Origin: Cellvibrionaceae bacterium
GTDB lineage: Bacteria > Pseudomonadota > Gammaproteobacteria > Pseudomonadales > Cellvibrionaceae
NCBI GenBank assembly: GCA_021151825.1
Contig: JAGKWQ010000010.1
Coordinates: 1-64,000, forward strand
Direction of reading: 5' to 3'
Length of the DNA stretch: 64,000 bases
In this document: positions 7,568 through 16,833 of the stretch, piece by piece
How positions within the stretch are numbered: position 1 is the first letter of the stretch
Layout: the number at the start of each line of letters is the position of its first letter
Translations under genes and position numbers: made by a program
Notes under the pieces: model-generated
Databases searched by the model: none
What the model saw: only the letters and a program-made list of their open reading frames with translations
Told to the model about the DNA's origin: nothing

Positions 7568-9190
7568 ATGACAACGACTCCCTGGTGGCGCGGCGCCGTG
7601 GTATATCAGGTATATCCACGCAGCATGATGGACGCCAACAACGACGGCATAGGCGATATTCCCGGCATCATTAGCAAACTTGATTACATCGCCAGCCTTG
7701 GGGTGGACGCGATTTGGGTATCCCCATTTTTTAAATCACCCATGAAAGATTTTGGTTACGATATCAGTGATTATCGCGATATAGATCCCATCTTTGGCAC
7801 CCTCGCCGATTTCGATGAATTGATTGCTAAAGCCCATGCGCGCGGCATCAAAATTATTATCGATCAAGTGTTGAGCCACACGTCTGATATGCATGCCTGG
7901 TTTCAGGAAAGCCGCGAGTCGCGCGATAACCCTAAAGCGGATTGGTATGTATGGGCTGATCCATTACCGGATGGTAATCCGCCTAATAATTGGCTGGCGA
8001 TTTTTGGTGGTTCTGCCTGGGAGTGGGAGCCGCGTCGTTGCCAATATTTTTTGCATAACTTTTTAAAAACCCAACCGGATTTAAATTATCACTGCGACGC
8101 GGTGCGCCAACAAATTCTGGATGAAGTGGAATTCTGGTTAAAGCGCGGTGTGGATGGTTTGCGCCTGGATGCGATTAATTTTTGCTACCACGATCAGCAA
8201 TTGCGTTCCAATCCGGTGAAGCCGGAAGCCGAGCGCAAAGGGCGCGGTTTTTCAGTCGATAACCCCTACGCGTTCCAGAAACATATTTATGACAATACGC
8301 GTCCGGAAAATCTTGCATTCCTTGAATCGCTACGTGCATTAATGGATCGCTATCCTGGCACTGTAACACTCGGTGAAATTTCTGCCGATGATTCGCTGAA
8401 AACCATGGCTGAGTACACTAGTGGCAATTCGCGCTTGCACATGGCCTACAGTTTTGAATTGCTGGTGGAAAAATTATCCGGTAGTTATATTCGTGAAACC
8501 GTCGAAACCCTGGAAAGCAAATTAACCGAAGGCTGGCCATGTTGGGCTATTGGCAACCATGATGTGCGTCGTTTTATGTCGCGCTGGGGCGGCAAAGAAC
8601 AAGTGCCACAATTGGCGAAAACACTGAATGCTATGTTGTTGTCATTGCGCGGCAGTGTGTGTTCCTATCAAGGCGAGGAATTGGGATTAACCGAAGCGGA
8701 AATTGCGCAACACGAATTGCAAGATCCTTATGGCATCACTTTTTGGCCGCGCTTTAAAGGCCGCGATGGCTGCCGCACACCTATGCCCTGGAATCACACC
8801 GATGAGCATGCCGGTTTTTCAAACAACAAAACCTGGTTGCCAGTTCCTGCTGAGCATAAAAAAATGGCGATCAGTTTGCAGGATGACAACAGCGATTCCA
8901 TATTGAATGCCTATCGTACATTTATGCGTTGGCGCAAAGCGCAACCGGTGCTGCGTCTGGGTGATATTACATTTATTGCGGATGCAGACGACTATTTAGT
9001 ATTTGTCCGTCAGCATAATGATGAGCGTTTATTGTGTGCATTTAATTTCGCATCCACTACAAAAAATATTGTGTTGAATAACACTTATTCATTGATATCC
9101 ATTGACGGCCACGGCTGTTATTCAGCAACTATCACAGCGAATCAACTTGATGTTCCAGCGTATTCCGCATTTATCGCTCGAGTGAGTTAA
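7568..9190 (+). CDS. GH13 alpha-glucosidase / oligo-glucosidase
   Basis: A 540-aa retaining alpha-glucosidase acting on maltose or maltooligosaccharides. The start is taken at ATG 7568 because homology (WWRGAVVYQVYPRSMMDANNDG) begins there; an upstream in-frame TTG at 7505 only adds unconserved residues. There is no signal peptide, so it is probably cytoplasmic. The (beta/alpha)8 motifs are intact: nucleophile Asp201 in GLRLDAINF, acid/base Glu270 in TLGEIS, and transition-state Asp332 in IGNHDVRR. Length and sequence resemble proteobacterial GH13 alpha-glucosidases such as subfamily 23. It is divergent from GH15, under sites 1-4, and followed by a strong terminator. Its likely job is to split imported maltose. 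Confidence 0.93.
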   Translation: MTTTPWWRGAVVYQVYPRSMMDANNDGIGDIPGIISKLDYIASLGVDAIWVSPFFKSPMKDFGYDISDYRDIDPIFGTLADFDELIAKAHARGIKIIIDQVLSHTSDMHAWFQESRESRDNPKADWYVWADPLPDGNPPNNWLAIFGGSAWEWEPRRCQYFLHNFLKTQPDLNYHCDAVRQQILDEVEFWLKRGVDGLRLDAINFCYHDQQLRSNPVKPEAERKGRGFSVDNPYAFQKHIYDNTRPENLAFLESLRALMDRYPGTVTLGEISADDSLKTMAEYTSGNSRLHMAYSFELLVEKLSGSYIRETVETLESKLTEGWPCWAIGNHDVRRFMSRWGGKEQVPQLAKTLNAMLLSLRGSVCSYQGEELGLTEAEIAQHELQDPYGITFWPRFKGRDGCRTPMPWNHTDEHAGFSNNKTWLPVPAEHKKMAISLQDDNSDSILNAYRTFMRWRKAQPVLRLGDITFIADADDYLVFVRQHNDERLLCAFNFASTTKNIVLNNTYSLISIDGHGCYSATITANQLDVPAYSAFIARVS

Positions 9191-9234
9191 TACCCACCAG
9201 TATTTATGTTATCCCTGTCGTTTGTTTTACTGTT

Positions 9235-9259
9235 GAGGGCGATTTCGCCCTCTTTTTTT
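9235..9259 (+). terminator. Rho-independent terminator after GH13 alpha-glucosidase
   Basis: GAGGGCGATTTCGCCCTC stem-loop (9235-9252) followed by seven T. It separates the alpha-glucosidase from the TonB receptor transcript. Confidence 0.88.
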
Positions 9260-9387
9260 ATTTCTTGCAGCACAGTAAAAAACTCTGCATAACCGTTAAT
9301 TTTTTCAATTGCTGGATTGAAAAAATTAATCGACTAGGCTTAGCGATTAAATACGTGAGCGGGATTTGTTCCGCAATGCGGTGTGAT

Positions 9388-9401
9388 TGCATACGTATGC
9401 G
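9388..9401. promoter_or_regulatory. candidate LacI-family operator, site 5
   Basis: TGCATACGTATGCG, 175 bp upstream of the TonB receptor. Its centre is 20 bp from site 6, two helical turns, consistent with side-by-side or cooperative binding. Confidence 0.78.
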
Positions 9402-9407
9402 CTCTTT

Positions 9408-9421
9408 TGAATACGTATGCA
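9408..9421. promoter_or_regulatory. candidate LacI-family operator, site 6
   Basis: TGAATACGTATGCA, paired with site 5 on the same DNA face upstream of the TonB receptor gene. The preceding T gives TTGAAT, a possible -35 overlap. Confidence 0.78.
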
Positions 9422-9575
9422 TTCTATTGTGATCGTTAGGTGCTAGGGCCTACCATCGTTTTTAACGACAAAGCCGTTCTGGGTTGCGCAGGTTGCGTAC
9501 GAGGGAGTGTCGTTTAGGCATCAGGCTAACCATACAGGCTAACAATAAAAGCTATACTCCGCGGAGAGAAAAACC

Positions 9576-12371
9576 ATGAGAAAACCCACGTTTAACCACA
9601 TGCTCGCTCTGGCTACCACTATGGCAATGGTCGCTGGTTCACAAGGTGTTTACGCACAAAGTTCTGACGAACAAGTTGAAGAAGTAATGGTGACCGGCTT
9701 TCGTGCCAGTTTGCAAAATTCTATTGCGACCAAACAAGCATCGCCTTCTGTTGTTGAAGCCCTGACTGCCGAAGACATTGGTAAATTACCGGATACCAGT
9801 ATTGCAGAATCCCTGGCGCGTTTGCCCGGCTTGACCGGTGAGCGCCGCGATGGTCGCACCAGTGGTATTTCGGTGCGTGGTTTTAACGAAAACTATGTAG
9901 CCACAACATTGAATGGTCGCGAAATTCTCGGCATCGGTGATAACCGCGGTGTTGAATACGATTTATATCCTTCCGAAATTTTATCGGGCGCTGTTGTTTA
10001 TAAAACGCCGGATGCGAGCAAAGTACATCAGGGCCTTGGTGGTATTGTTGATTTACAAACTATTCGCCCGCTTGAGCGCGATCGTATTGTAACTCTGAAT
10101 GCGAATTACGAATTTAACGAATTATCTTCTGCGAACCCTGATTACGATGACACTGGCCATCGCCTCGCGTTTATTTATTCTGACAAATTTGTTGATGATA
10201 CTGTCGGTGTTGCACTTTCTATTGCAACTATGGAATCACCAAGCCAGGAAGAGCAATTCCGCGGTTGGGGTTATGCTGACCTCGATAACGAAGGCCCGGG
10301 TGAAGTAGTTGCACTGGGCGGACATGATTCCTTTGTGCGTTCAGCATTAATGGAACGCGATACTTACGCCGGGGTTGTGCAATTTGCACCAAATGATCAA
10401 TGGACGTTTGCACTGGATGCGCTTTATATCGATTTCACCGATTCCAAAGTATTCCGTGGTATGGAAGAAGGAACTGTGTGGGGCGGCGGTGTAACCAACG
10501 TACACTCTGTTATCGAAAATAATTTGGTTACTGCCGGTGAGTGGAGTGGTTTCCACAGTGTTATTCGCAACGACGGTGAAGTGAAGGAAGGTGAACTCAC
10601 CACATTCGGTTTCAATGCAGAATATTTGGTTAACGATAATTGGTCGTTAACATTGGATGTCTCCAGTGGTGAATCGTCAAAAGATTTGTTGAACGTGGAA
10701 AGTTATTCCGGTGTTGGCCGTGCGGGCACGGCAACACAAGGTGCACCGGCTGCGCGCTCCTACGTGTTAACGTCCAAAGGTGCGGTATTTGGACCGCATT
10801 CAACATTGACTACGCCGGATTATTCCAATCCCGCCAACATTCGTCTCGCAGGTCCGCAAGCATGGGGTGGCGCAATTGCTCCGTTGGTTGGTGGGCAAAA
10901 TAATGCGCAAGACGGTTTCGTCAATAATCCTCACTTCGAAGAAAAACTGGACGCCGTGCGTTTGCAAGCGGAAGGTGAAGTTGAGCTGTCAATAATTAAC
11001 GGTGTTGAATTCGGTATTAATTATTCTGATCGTACTAAATCCAAAGTTAACTACGGCGCATTCCTGATTGCTCCCGGTTTTTATGCCGCTGATGGGGTAA
11101 CTATTGCCAACGGTGATATCGCAGTACCGCAAGAATATATTGTGGGAACGGCCGACTTAAGTTTCCTCGGTTTGGGTAGCATACTCGCGTATGACGGCAT
11201 CGGAATTTATAAAGATGGTTTGTATCGCTCAATTGATGCAACCACTACCGAACCAAATCGCAAAGGCGATACTTATGAAGTCACTGAAAAAGTAACTACT
11301 GCATACGGTTTGGCAAAATTTGAAACAGGTATCCTCACCGGTAATATTGGTTTGCAAGTGGTGTCATCCGATCAATCCGGCACCGGTTTTGATGCATATA
11401 CCGGCGCAAATACTTTCGTCACAGCAATTCCAGTATCGGACAGCGACAAATACACCAAATTGTTGCCATCCTTGAATATGAACTTCCAATTGACTGATGA
11501 GCAAATTCTTCGCTTCGCTGCATCCAAAACGGCATCGCGTGCACGCATGGATGCAATGCGCCCCAATAGCGTCATCGGATTCAGTTTTGATACTGCGCGT
11601 CGCAGCAGTTCCGATCCGCAATTCAGCGCGTGGGATGCATCGGAAGGCAACACGCACTTAAAACCAATCGAGGCAATTCAATCAGACCTTTCTTACGAAT
11701 ATTATTTTGCTGATGATGGTTTTGTGTCATTAACCTATTTCTATAAAGATCTGCAAAACTGGCATTTGTCGGAAAGTGTTGTTACCGATTTTTCATCCTG
11801 GATTATTCCCGGTTATCACGATGCGGGAATTCCTGAACTGGTTTCCACCAGCGGTTTAACTACCAGGACATTTGAGGCCGGTGGTGGTTATGTTGCCGGT
11901 AATGAAATTCAAATCAGTTTGCCGTTCCACGTATTCAGTGATGTGCTGGATGGCTTTGGTGTACTCACCAGTGCCACTTTCCTTGATGGAGAAATTGATT
12001 ATGACGGTGAAAAACAGCGCATTCCTGGCCTATCAAAAGAATCCTACCAATTGACGGTGTATTTTGAAAAAGGTGGTTTTGAATTCCGTGTGAGTGGGCG
12101 CAAGCGCGATGCGTATTTGACCGAGGAGCGCGGCGTGAGCTTGAGCCTGGTTCCTGCGGTAGATCAGGGCGGTGAATTATGGGATGCGCAAATCGGTTAC
12201 GATTTCAGTGAATCAGGCATCAAGTCATTGGATGGTTTGACGCTGACATTGCAAGCACAAAACCTGACTGACGAAGAAACGATTACCACCCAGGAAACCG
12301 ATTCACGCCAAATCAATCGCTACCAGCATTTCGGTGCTAACTACCTGTTAGGCTTGAATTACAAGTTCTAA
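9576..12371 (+). CDS. TonB-dependent receptor for maltodextrins (Xanthomonas/Caulobacter type)
   Basis: A 931-aa outer-membrane active transporter. The signal peptide ends near VYAQ; a TonB-box-like EEVMVTGFRASLQNS follows, then the plug domain (EDIGKLPDTSIAESLARLPGLTGERR, about residues 68-93, and SVRGFNENYVATTLNGRE) and a 22-strand barrel ending in aromatic YKF. Such receptors in Xanthomonadales, Caulobacter and Cellvibrio carry oligosaccharides. It sits immediately before three GH13 genes and behind operators 5 and 6, so uptake of maltooligosaccharides is the natural reading. A GGAGAG ribosome site precedes the ATG and a terminator follows the stop. Substrate is inferred from context. Confidence 0.93.
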   Translation: MRKPTFNHMLALATTMAMVAGSQGVYAQSSDEQVEEVMVTGFRASLQNSIATKQASPSVVEALTAEDIGKLPDTSIAESLARLPGLTGERRDGRTSGISVRGFNENYVATTLNGREILGIGDNRGVEYDLYPSEILSGAVVYKTPDASKVHQGLGGIVDLQTIRPLERDRIVTLNANYEFNELSSANPDYDDTGHRLAFIYSDKFVDDTVGVALSIATMESPSQEEQFRGWGYADLDNEGPGEVVALGGHDSFVRSALMERDTYAGVVQFAPNDQWTFALDALYIDFTDSKVFRGMEEGTVWGGGVTNVHSVIENNLVTAGEWSGFHSVIRNDGEVKEGELTTFGFNAEYLVNDNWSLTLDVSSGESSKDLLNVESYSGVGRAGTATQGAPAARSYVLTSKGAVFGPHSTLTTPDYSNPANIRLAGPQAWGGAIAPLVGGQNNAQDGFVNNPHFEEKLDAVRLQAEGEVELSIINGVEFGINYSDRTKSKVNYGAFLIAPGFYAADGVTIANGDIAVPQEYIVGTADLSFLGLGSILAYDGIGIYKDGLYRSIDATTTEPNRKGDTYEVTEKVTTAYGLAKFETGILTGNIGLQVVSSDQSGTGFDAYTGANTFVTAIPVSDSDKYTKLLPSLNMNFQLTDEQILRFAASKTASRARMDAMRPNSVIGFSFDTARRSSSDPQFSAWDASEGNTHLKPIEAIQSDLSYEYYFADDGFVSLTYFYKDLQNWHLSESVVTDFSSWIIPGYHDAGIPELVSTSGLTTRTFEAGGGYVAGNEIQISLPFHVFSDVLDGFGVLTSATFLDGEIDYDGEKQRIPGLSKESYQLTVYFEKGGFEFRVSGRKRDAYLTEERGVSLSLVPAVDQGGELWDAQIGYDFSESGIKSLDGLTLTLQAQNLTDEETITTQETDSRQINRYQHFGANYLLGLNYKF

Positions 12372-12401
12372 TCCGGCATTGGTTTATTGAAGATTAAAAA
12401 C

Positions 12402-12431
12402 CCTGCCAGTGAATGCTGGCAGGTTTTTTTT
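12402..12431 (+). terminator. Rho-independent terminator after TonB receptor
   Basis: CCTGCCAG pairs with CTGGCAGG across a 6-base loop (12402-12423), followed by eight T. Confidence 0.9.
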
Positions 12432-12536
12432 AAGGACTTTTCAAAAACTTACCCGGCGTTGTCGCGGATTTGATTGGCTACAATAATCTTATTCCATTGA
12501 CTTTTCCTTTGAGCAAATGATAAGAACAGGCTTTCT

Positions 12537-14402
12537 ATGAAAAAAATTATCTTCCTGCGATTGTTAATCATTGTAAGTATTGGTGCATTATTTTCGCTTG
12601 GCACGAATGCCGAACCCTATAAAATCCAGCATCTGGAACCTGCCAATTGGTGGGTGGGAATGAAGTACGATCAGGTTGAATTGATGGTGCATGGAGAGAA
12701 TATCGGATCAACCCGGGCAACAATTGATTATCCCGGCGTGGCGATTGTCCGCACTGAAAAAGCGGATAACCCCAATTATTTATTTGTCACTATTGATATC
12801 GCAGAATCAGCGAAACCGGGAAAGTTTCCGATTCGTTTTTTACTTGATGGTCAGGAAAAAAGTCGTGCAACTTATGTGTTGCTCGCACGTGAAAAAAATT
12901 CTGCAGAGCGCATCGGTTTTACTGCACGCGATGCTATTTATTTAATTACCCCTGATCGGTTTGCCAATGGCAAGCCTGCTAACGATGCAGTGCCGGGGTT
13001 TGCTGAACAGCCCAATCGAAAATTTAAAGGCGGTCGTCACGGTGGCGATATTGCGGGTATGACGCAACACCTGGATTACATCGCCGATATGGGCTTCACC
13101 CAAATTTGGCCAAACCCGTTAACCGAAAATAACCAACCGGAATATTCCTATCATGGCTATGCGGCTACCGATTTATATTTAATTGATGCGCGCTACGGGA
13201 CCAATGAAGATTTCAAAAGCTTTGTGCGCAAAGCAAAACAAAAAGGTATCGGCGTTATTCAGGATATAGTGCTCAATCATATCGGTTCCAAACATTGGTG
13301 GATGGCGGATATGCCGGAAAAAGACTGGCTGAATTTTCCGGATAAATATACTGAAACATCGCATCGTCGCACCACTATTCAAGACCCTTATGCTGCCCCG
13401 GATGATAAAGCATTATTTACCGGCGGCTGGTTTGTCACCACCATGCCGGATTTAAATCAAAACAATCCGCACCTCGCGACCTATCTGATACAAAACACAC
13501 TTTGGTGGATTGAATATGCCGGCTTAAGTGGCGTGCGCGAAGATACTTACGGTTATGCCGATGCTGCGTTCTTGTCTAACTGGGCAAAGATAGTGATGGA
13601 GGAATATCCGAATTTTAATATGGTCGGTGAAGAGTGGAGTGGCAACCCGGCGATTGTCGCCCACTGGCAAAAAGGCAAACAAAACCCAAGCGGCCATGTT
13701 CCGCACATTCCCAGTATGATGGATTTTCCGATTCACGATGCATTGCGTCTGGCATTAAGTGAAGACGAAAGCTGGGGCACGGGCGTTATTCGTTTATATG
13801 AAACCCTGGCCAATGATTTTATGTATCCTGATCCGTTTAATCTGGTGATCTTTCCGGAGAATCATGACACTGCACGAATTTATTCGATCGTGGATGAAGA
13901 TCTGGATTTGTTCAAAATGGCCATGGTTTATCTGGCGACTATGCGTGGCATTCCGCAATTTTATTATGGCTCGGAAGTGTTATTAACGAGCCCGAAAGAG
14001 CGCGATGATGGCGCCGTGCGTGCCGATATGCCTGGCGGCTGGAAGGGTGATCGTAAAAATGCTTTTACCGGGAAAGGCCTGACTGCAAAAGAAAAAGATG
14101 CGCAGCAATTTATAAAAAAATTATTTACCTGGCGTAAAAACTCCCCAGTAATCCATACGGGTAAATTGCAACATTTTGCTCCAATTGATGGTATCTATGT
14201 TTATTTCCGCTATCTCGATAATAAGACCGTGATGGTGGTGCTCAACAAAAACAAGCAGGAAAAAACACTGGCGTTGCTGCGCTTTGAATCTTTATTGAAA
14301 AATAAAACCAATGTGCTCGATGTATTAGCGAACAAAAAAGTTGCGTTGGGTGAATCATTAGTATTGCCCGCCAAGTCATCGCTGGTGCTTGAGCTGGAAT
14401 AG
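12537..14402 (+). CDS. GH13 cyclomaltodextrinase/neopullulanase-like enzyme, secreted
   Basis: A 621-aa enzyme with a signal peptide ending near TNA. Residues ~28-120 form the N-terminal beta-sandwich typical of cyclomaltodextrinase-like enzymes (HLEPANWWVGMKYDQVELMVHG), followed by the GH13 barrel and a C-terminal beta domain. Motifs: nucleophile Asp336 in GVREDTYGY, acid/base Glu365 in MVGEEW, and Asp444 in PENHDTAR. The Glu preceding the nucleophile replaces a residue that is commonly small or hydrophobic. Export suggests a periplasmic role cutting cyclodextrins, pullulan or imported maltodextrins, as SusA does in Bacteroides. A close paralog lies at 16834, with the alpha-amylase between them. 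The exact substrate is not predictable. Confidence 0.9.
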   Translation: MKKIIFLRLLIIVSIGALFSLGTNAEPYKIQHLEPANWWVGMKYDQVELMVHGENIGSTRATIDYPGVAIVRTEKADNPNYLFVTIDIAESAKPGKFPIRFLLDGQEKSRATYVLLAREKNSAERIGFTARDAIYLITPDRFANGKPANDAVPGFAEQPNRKFKGGRHGGDIAGMTQHLDYIADMGFTQIWPNPLTENNQPEYSYHGYAATDLYLIDARYGTNEDFKSFVRKAKQKGIGVIQDIVLNHIGSKHWWMADMPEKDWLNFPDKYTETSHRRTTIQDPYAAPDDKALFTGGWFVTTMPDLNQNNPHLATYLIQNTLWWIEYAGLSGVREDTYGYADAAFLSNWAKIVMEEYPNFNMVGEEWSGNPAIVAHWQKGKQNPSGHVPHIPSMMDFPIHDALRLALSEDESWGTGVIRLYETLANDFMYPDPFNLVIFPENHDTARIYSIVDEDLDLFKMAMVYLATMRGIPQFYYGSEVLLTSPKERDDGAVRADMPGGWKGDRKNAFTGKGLTAKEKDAQQFIKKLFTWRKNSPVIHTGKLQHFAPIDGIYVYFRYLDNKTVMVVLNKNKQEKTLALLRFESLLKNKTNVLDVLANKKVALGESLVLPAKSSLVLELE

Positions 14403-14452
14403 GGGACGGTATTGTCGCGCGTCTTATCTCTTGCCAAGGGGGAGTGACAAAA

Positions 14453-14545
14453 ATGAATTCAATAGCTATTCAATTGTCCAAAATTATCGCGGCAGCTGTC
14501 GCACACATATGTTGTGGCAGTTATGGCGATCCGGAAAATATATGA
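14453..14545 (+). CDS. 30-codon leader ORF overlapping the alpha-amylase start
   Basis: A short reading frame starts at ATG 14453 behind a very strong AAGGGGGAG ribosome site (14436-14444) and ends at TGA 14543-14545, overlapping the ATG of the alpha-amylase (14542) in an ATGA junction. The amylase has only a weak ribosome site of its own. The peptide has a hydrophobic run (KIIAAAVAHICC) resembling a short signal sequence. It may be a translational-coupling leader or the relic of an older, shifted N-terminus. It is not recognised as a known family. Confidence 0.45.
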   Translation: MNSIAIQLSKIIAAAVAHICCGSYGDPENI

Positions 14546-16449
14546 AAACAAAAATACTTATCGGCTCTATGGTGTTGGTGTTGTCCGCTTGCTCCTCGAC
14601 TACAGATCAGGCGTCACCGTCAGCTCAGGTAAAATCGGCTCATGGGCCGTCAATAAATAAGGAGGTGGTGATGCAGGGTAAACCTGTTGTGTACCAGATT
14701 TTCACGCGTCTTTATGGCAATAAAAATACCACCAATAAACCCTGGGGCACTATTGAAGAAAATGGTGTAGGAAAATTTAATGATATTGATGAGGCTGCAC
14801 TCAAATCTATTAAAGATTTAGGCACAACCCATGTATGGTATACCGGTGTGCCGCACCACGCTGTGATTCGCGATTACACCGCCTACGGTATTACTAATGA
14901 TGACCCTGATGTAGTGAAAGGACGTGCCGGTTCGCCCTATGCGGTTAAAGATTATTACAACGTGAATCCGGATTTGGCGGTCGACCCGGCAAAGCGCTTG
15001 CAAGAATTTGAAGCATTAATTGCACGTACCCACGCGCAGGGTATGAAAGTAATCATCGATATAGTGCCCAACCACGTTGCGCGTTCTTATATCTCTCTCA
15101 GCAAGCCCGCCGGGGTTGATGATTTTGGTGCGCGCGATAACACTCATGTGGAATACGCGCGCGACAATAATTTTTATTATGTAGTGAACCAATCTTTCAA
15201 AGTACCTGAGCCGCATCATCATTATCGCCCGTTAGGTGGTGAGCAGCATTTTTTAAGTGACGGGCAATTTTATGAAGTGCCTGCCAAATGGACCGGTAAT
15301 GGCTCGCGTTTGGCACAACCAAAATTTGATGATTGGTATGAAACGGTAAAAATTAATTACGGTGTCAGTGCAGATGGGCATAAAGATTTTCCGCTGCTAC
15401 CAGCGGAGTATGCGCATAAAGATGTGCGTGAACACAGGGAATTCTGGCGAGGAAAGTCTGTGCCGGATTCGTGGATTAAATTTCGTCAGATCGCCGAATA
15501 TTGGTTAGACAAAGGTGTTGATGGTTTTCGTTTTGATATGGCAGAAATGGTGCCGGTTGAATTCTGGAGCTATTTAAATTCTGCAATCAAACAAAAAAAT
15601 CCCGCTGCATTTTTACTGGCGGAGGTTTATAACCCGGCGGAGTACCGCAATTATTTGCGTTTGGGAAAAATGGATTATCTCTACGATAAAGTAGAAATGT
15701 ACGATAGTTTAAAAGCGATTATCCAGAACCGCGCACCGACGGATGTTATTGCACAAGTGCAAAGCGGTATGGCAGATATTGAATCCCATATGTTGCACTT
15801 CCTGGAAAACCACGATGAGCAACGCATTGCCAGCCCTGAATTTGCAGGTGATGCACAAAAAGCCAAACCGGCGATGGTGGTATCTGCGTTAATCAGTCGC
15901 TCTCCGACCATGCTGTATTTCGGGCAGGAAGTGGGTGAGGCGGGGGCATTGGCATCCGGTTTTGGTAGTCCGTCGCGCACGACGATTTTTGATTACGCCG
16001 GCGTGCCTGCACATCAACGTTTTATGAACGGCGGAAAATTTGACGGTGGTCAATTAACGGCAGCAGAAAAAAGCTTGCGGGAATTTTATCGCCAGTTGTT
16101 AAACCTTTCTGTAAATGAATCGGGTTTTGGTGGCGAGTATCGCGAGTTGCATAACCTGAATCGCTATGCAGGTGGCGGTTATGATGGAAAAGTATTTGCT
16201 TTCGTGCGTTGGGATTCGCAGCAGCGATGGTTGGTTGTTAGCAATTTCAGTGCGACGGAAGCGCGTGAATTCAATTTGCAATTAACACCGGATCTGGTGG
16301 AGCAATGGCAGCTTACAAAGCCTGAATACGAATTGTATTCGCGGCTTGGTGAAAGTAAAACGCTAGCACTGCATGTACGAGATAAAAGCGCCTGTGTTGC
16401 TATCAAACTGGCGCCACTGGAATCACTGGCGTTGCAGTTAAAAAATTAA
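14542..16449 (+). CDS. GH13 alpha-amylase, lipoprotein
   Basis: A 635-aa alpha-amylase-type enzyme, probably cell-surface or periplasmic. The start at 14542 gives a lipoprotein signal with lipobox LSAC (Cys16); the longer in-frame version from 14389 would bury this signal inside the previous gene. Barrel motifs: DIVPNHVAR (region I), nucleophile Asp332 in GFRFDMAEM, acid/base Glu361 in LLAEVYN, and Asp425 in LENHDEQR. Expected action is internal cleavage of alpha-1,4 bonds in starch or dextrins. It lies between two paralogous cyclomaltodextrinase-like genes, begins 140 bp after the first stop and overlaps a 30-codon leader. Subfamily is not assigned. Confidence 0.9.
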   Translation: MKTKILIGSMVLVLSACSSTTDQASPSAQVKSAHGPSINKEVVMQGKPVVYQIFTRLYGNKNTTNKPWGTIEENGVGKFNDIDEAALKSIKDLGTTHVWYTGVPHHAVIRDYTAYGITNDDPDVVKGRAGSPYAVKDYYNVNPDLAVDPAKRLQEFEALIARTHAQGMKVIIDIVPNHVARSYISLSKPAGVDDFGARDNTHVEYARDNNFYYVVNQSFKVPEPHHHYRPLGGEQHFLSDGQFYEVPAKWTGNGSRLAQPKFDDWYETVKINYGVSADGHKDFPLLPAEYAHKDVREHREFWRGKSVPDSWIKFRQIAEYWLDKGVDGFRFDMAEMVPVEFWSYLNSAIKQKNPAAFLLAEVYNPAEYRNYLRLGKMDYLYDKVEMYDSLKAIIQNRAPTDVIAQVQSGMADIESHMLHFLENHDEQRIASPEFAGDAQKAKPAMVVSALISRSPTMLYFGQEVGEAGALASGFGSPSRTTIFDYAGVPAHQRFMNGGKFDGGQLTAAEKSLREFYRQLLNLSVNESGFGGEYRELHNLNRYAGGGYDGKVFAFVRWDSQQRWLVVSNFSATEAREFNLQLTPDLVEQWQLTKPEYELYSRLGESKTLALHVRDKSACVAIKLAPLESLALQLKN

Positions 16450-16468
16450 TAATTGTTAAGCAGGCAGT

Positions 16469-16482
16469 TGAATACGTATGTA
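16469..16482. promoter_or_regulatory. candidate LacI-family operator, site 7
   Basis: TGAATACGTATGTA, 20 bp after the amylase stop and 352 bp upstream of the next GH13 start. It is followed by GTGAGTTG, resembling the flanks of sites 4 and 10. The rest of the 384-bp gap (16450-16833) is AT-rich and shows no convincing gene. Confidence 0.72.
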
Positions 16483-16833
16483 GTGAGTTGGTAGCAAAAA
16501 ACCGGTTGGGTATTCTGCGTGAATAATATGAATAGCTGCACCGGGACGTTTTATGCCGCCAACTCACTATATCCATTCGTTAACCACGTTGTGGATTGTT
16601 CTTTTCTCTATTAATAACAGTATTTTTTATTGCGACCAGTGCTCCGTGGTTGCACAGAGTTACTCCCCTCCTTTTATTTCTTCCTATCACTTCATTGAAG
16701 TTGCTGATCACTATTGGGTTAATCCTTTTGCGCTATTTTTTTCGCTTGATTCTGAATCTGGCATTGAGCCTGTTTCTTAAAATTAATTTTCCCAACAATT
16801 TTTTATTCAACAATAAAATCCGCAGGAGAGTTT

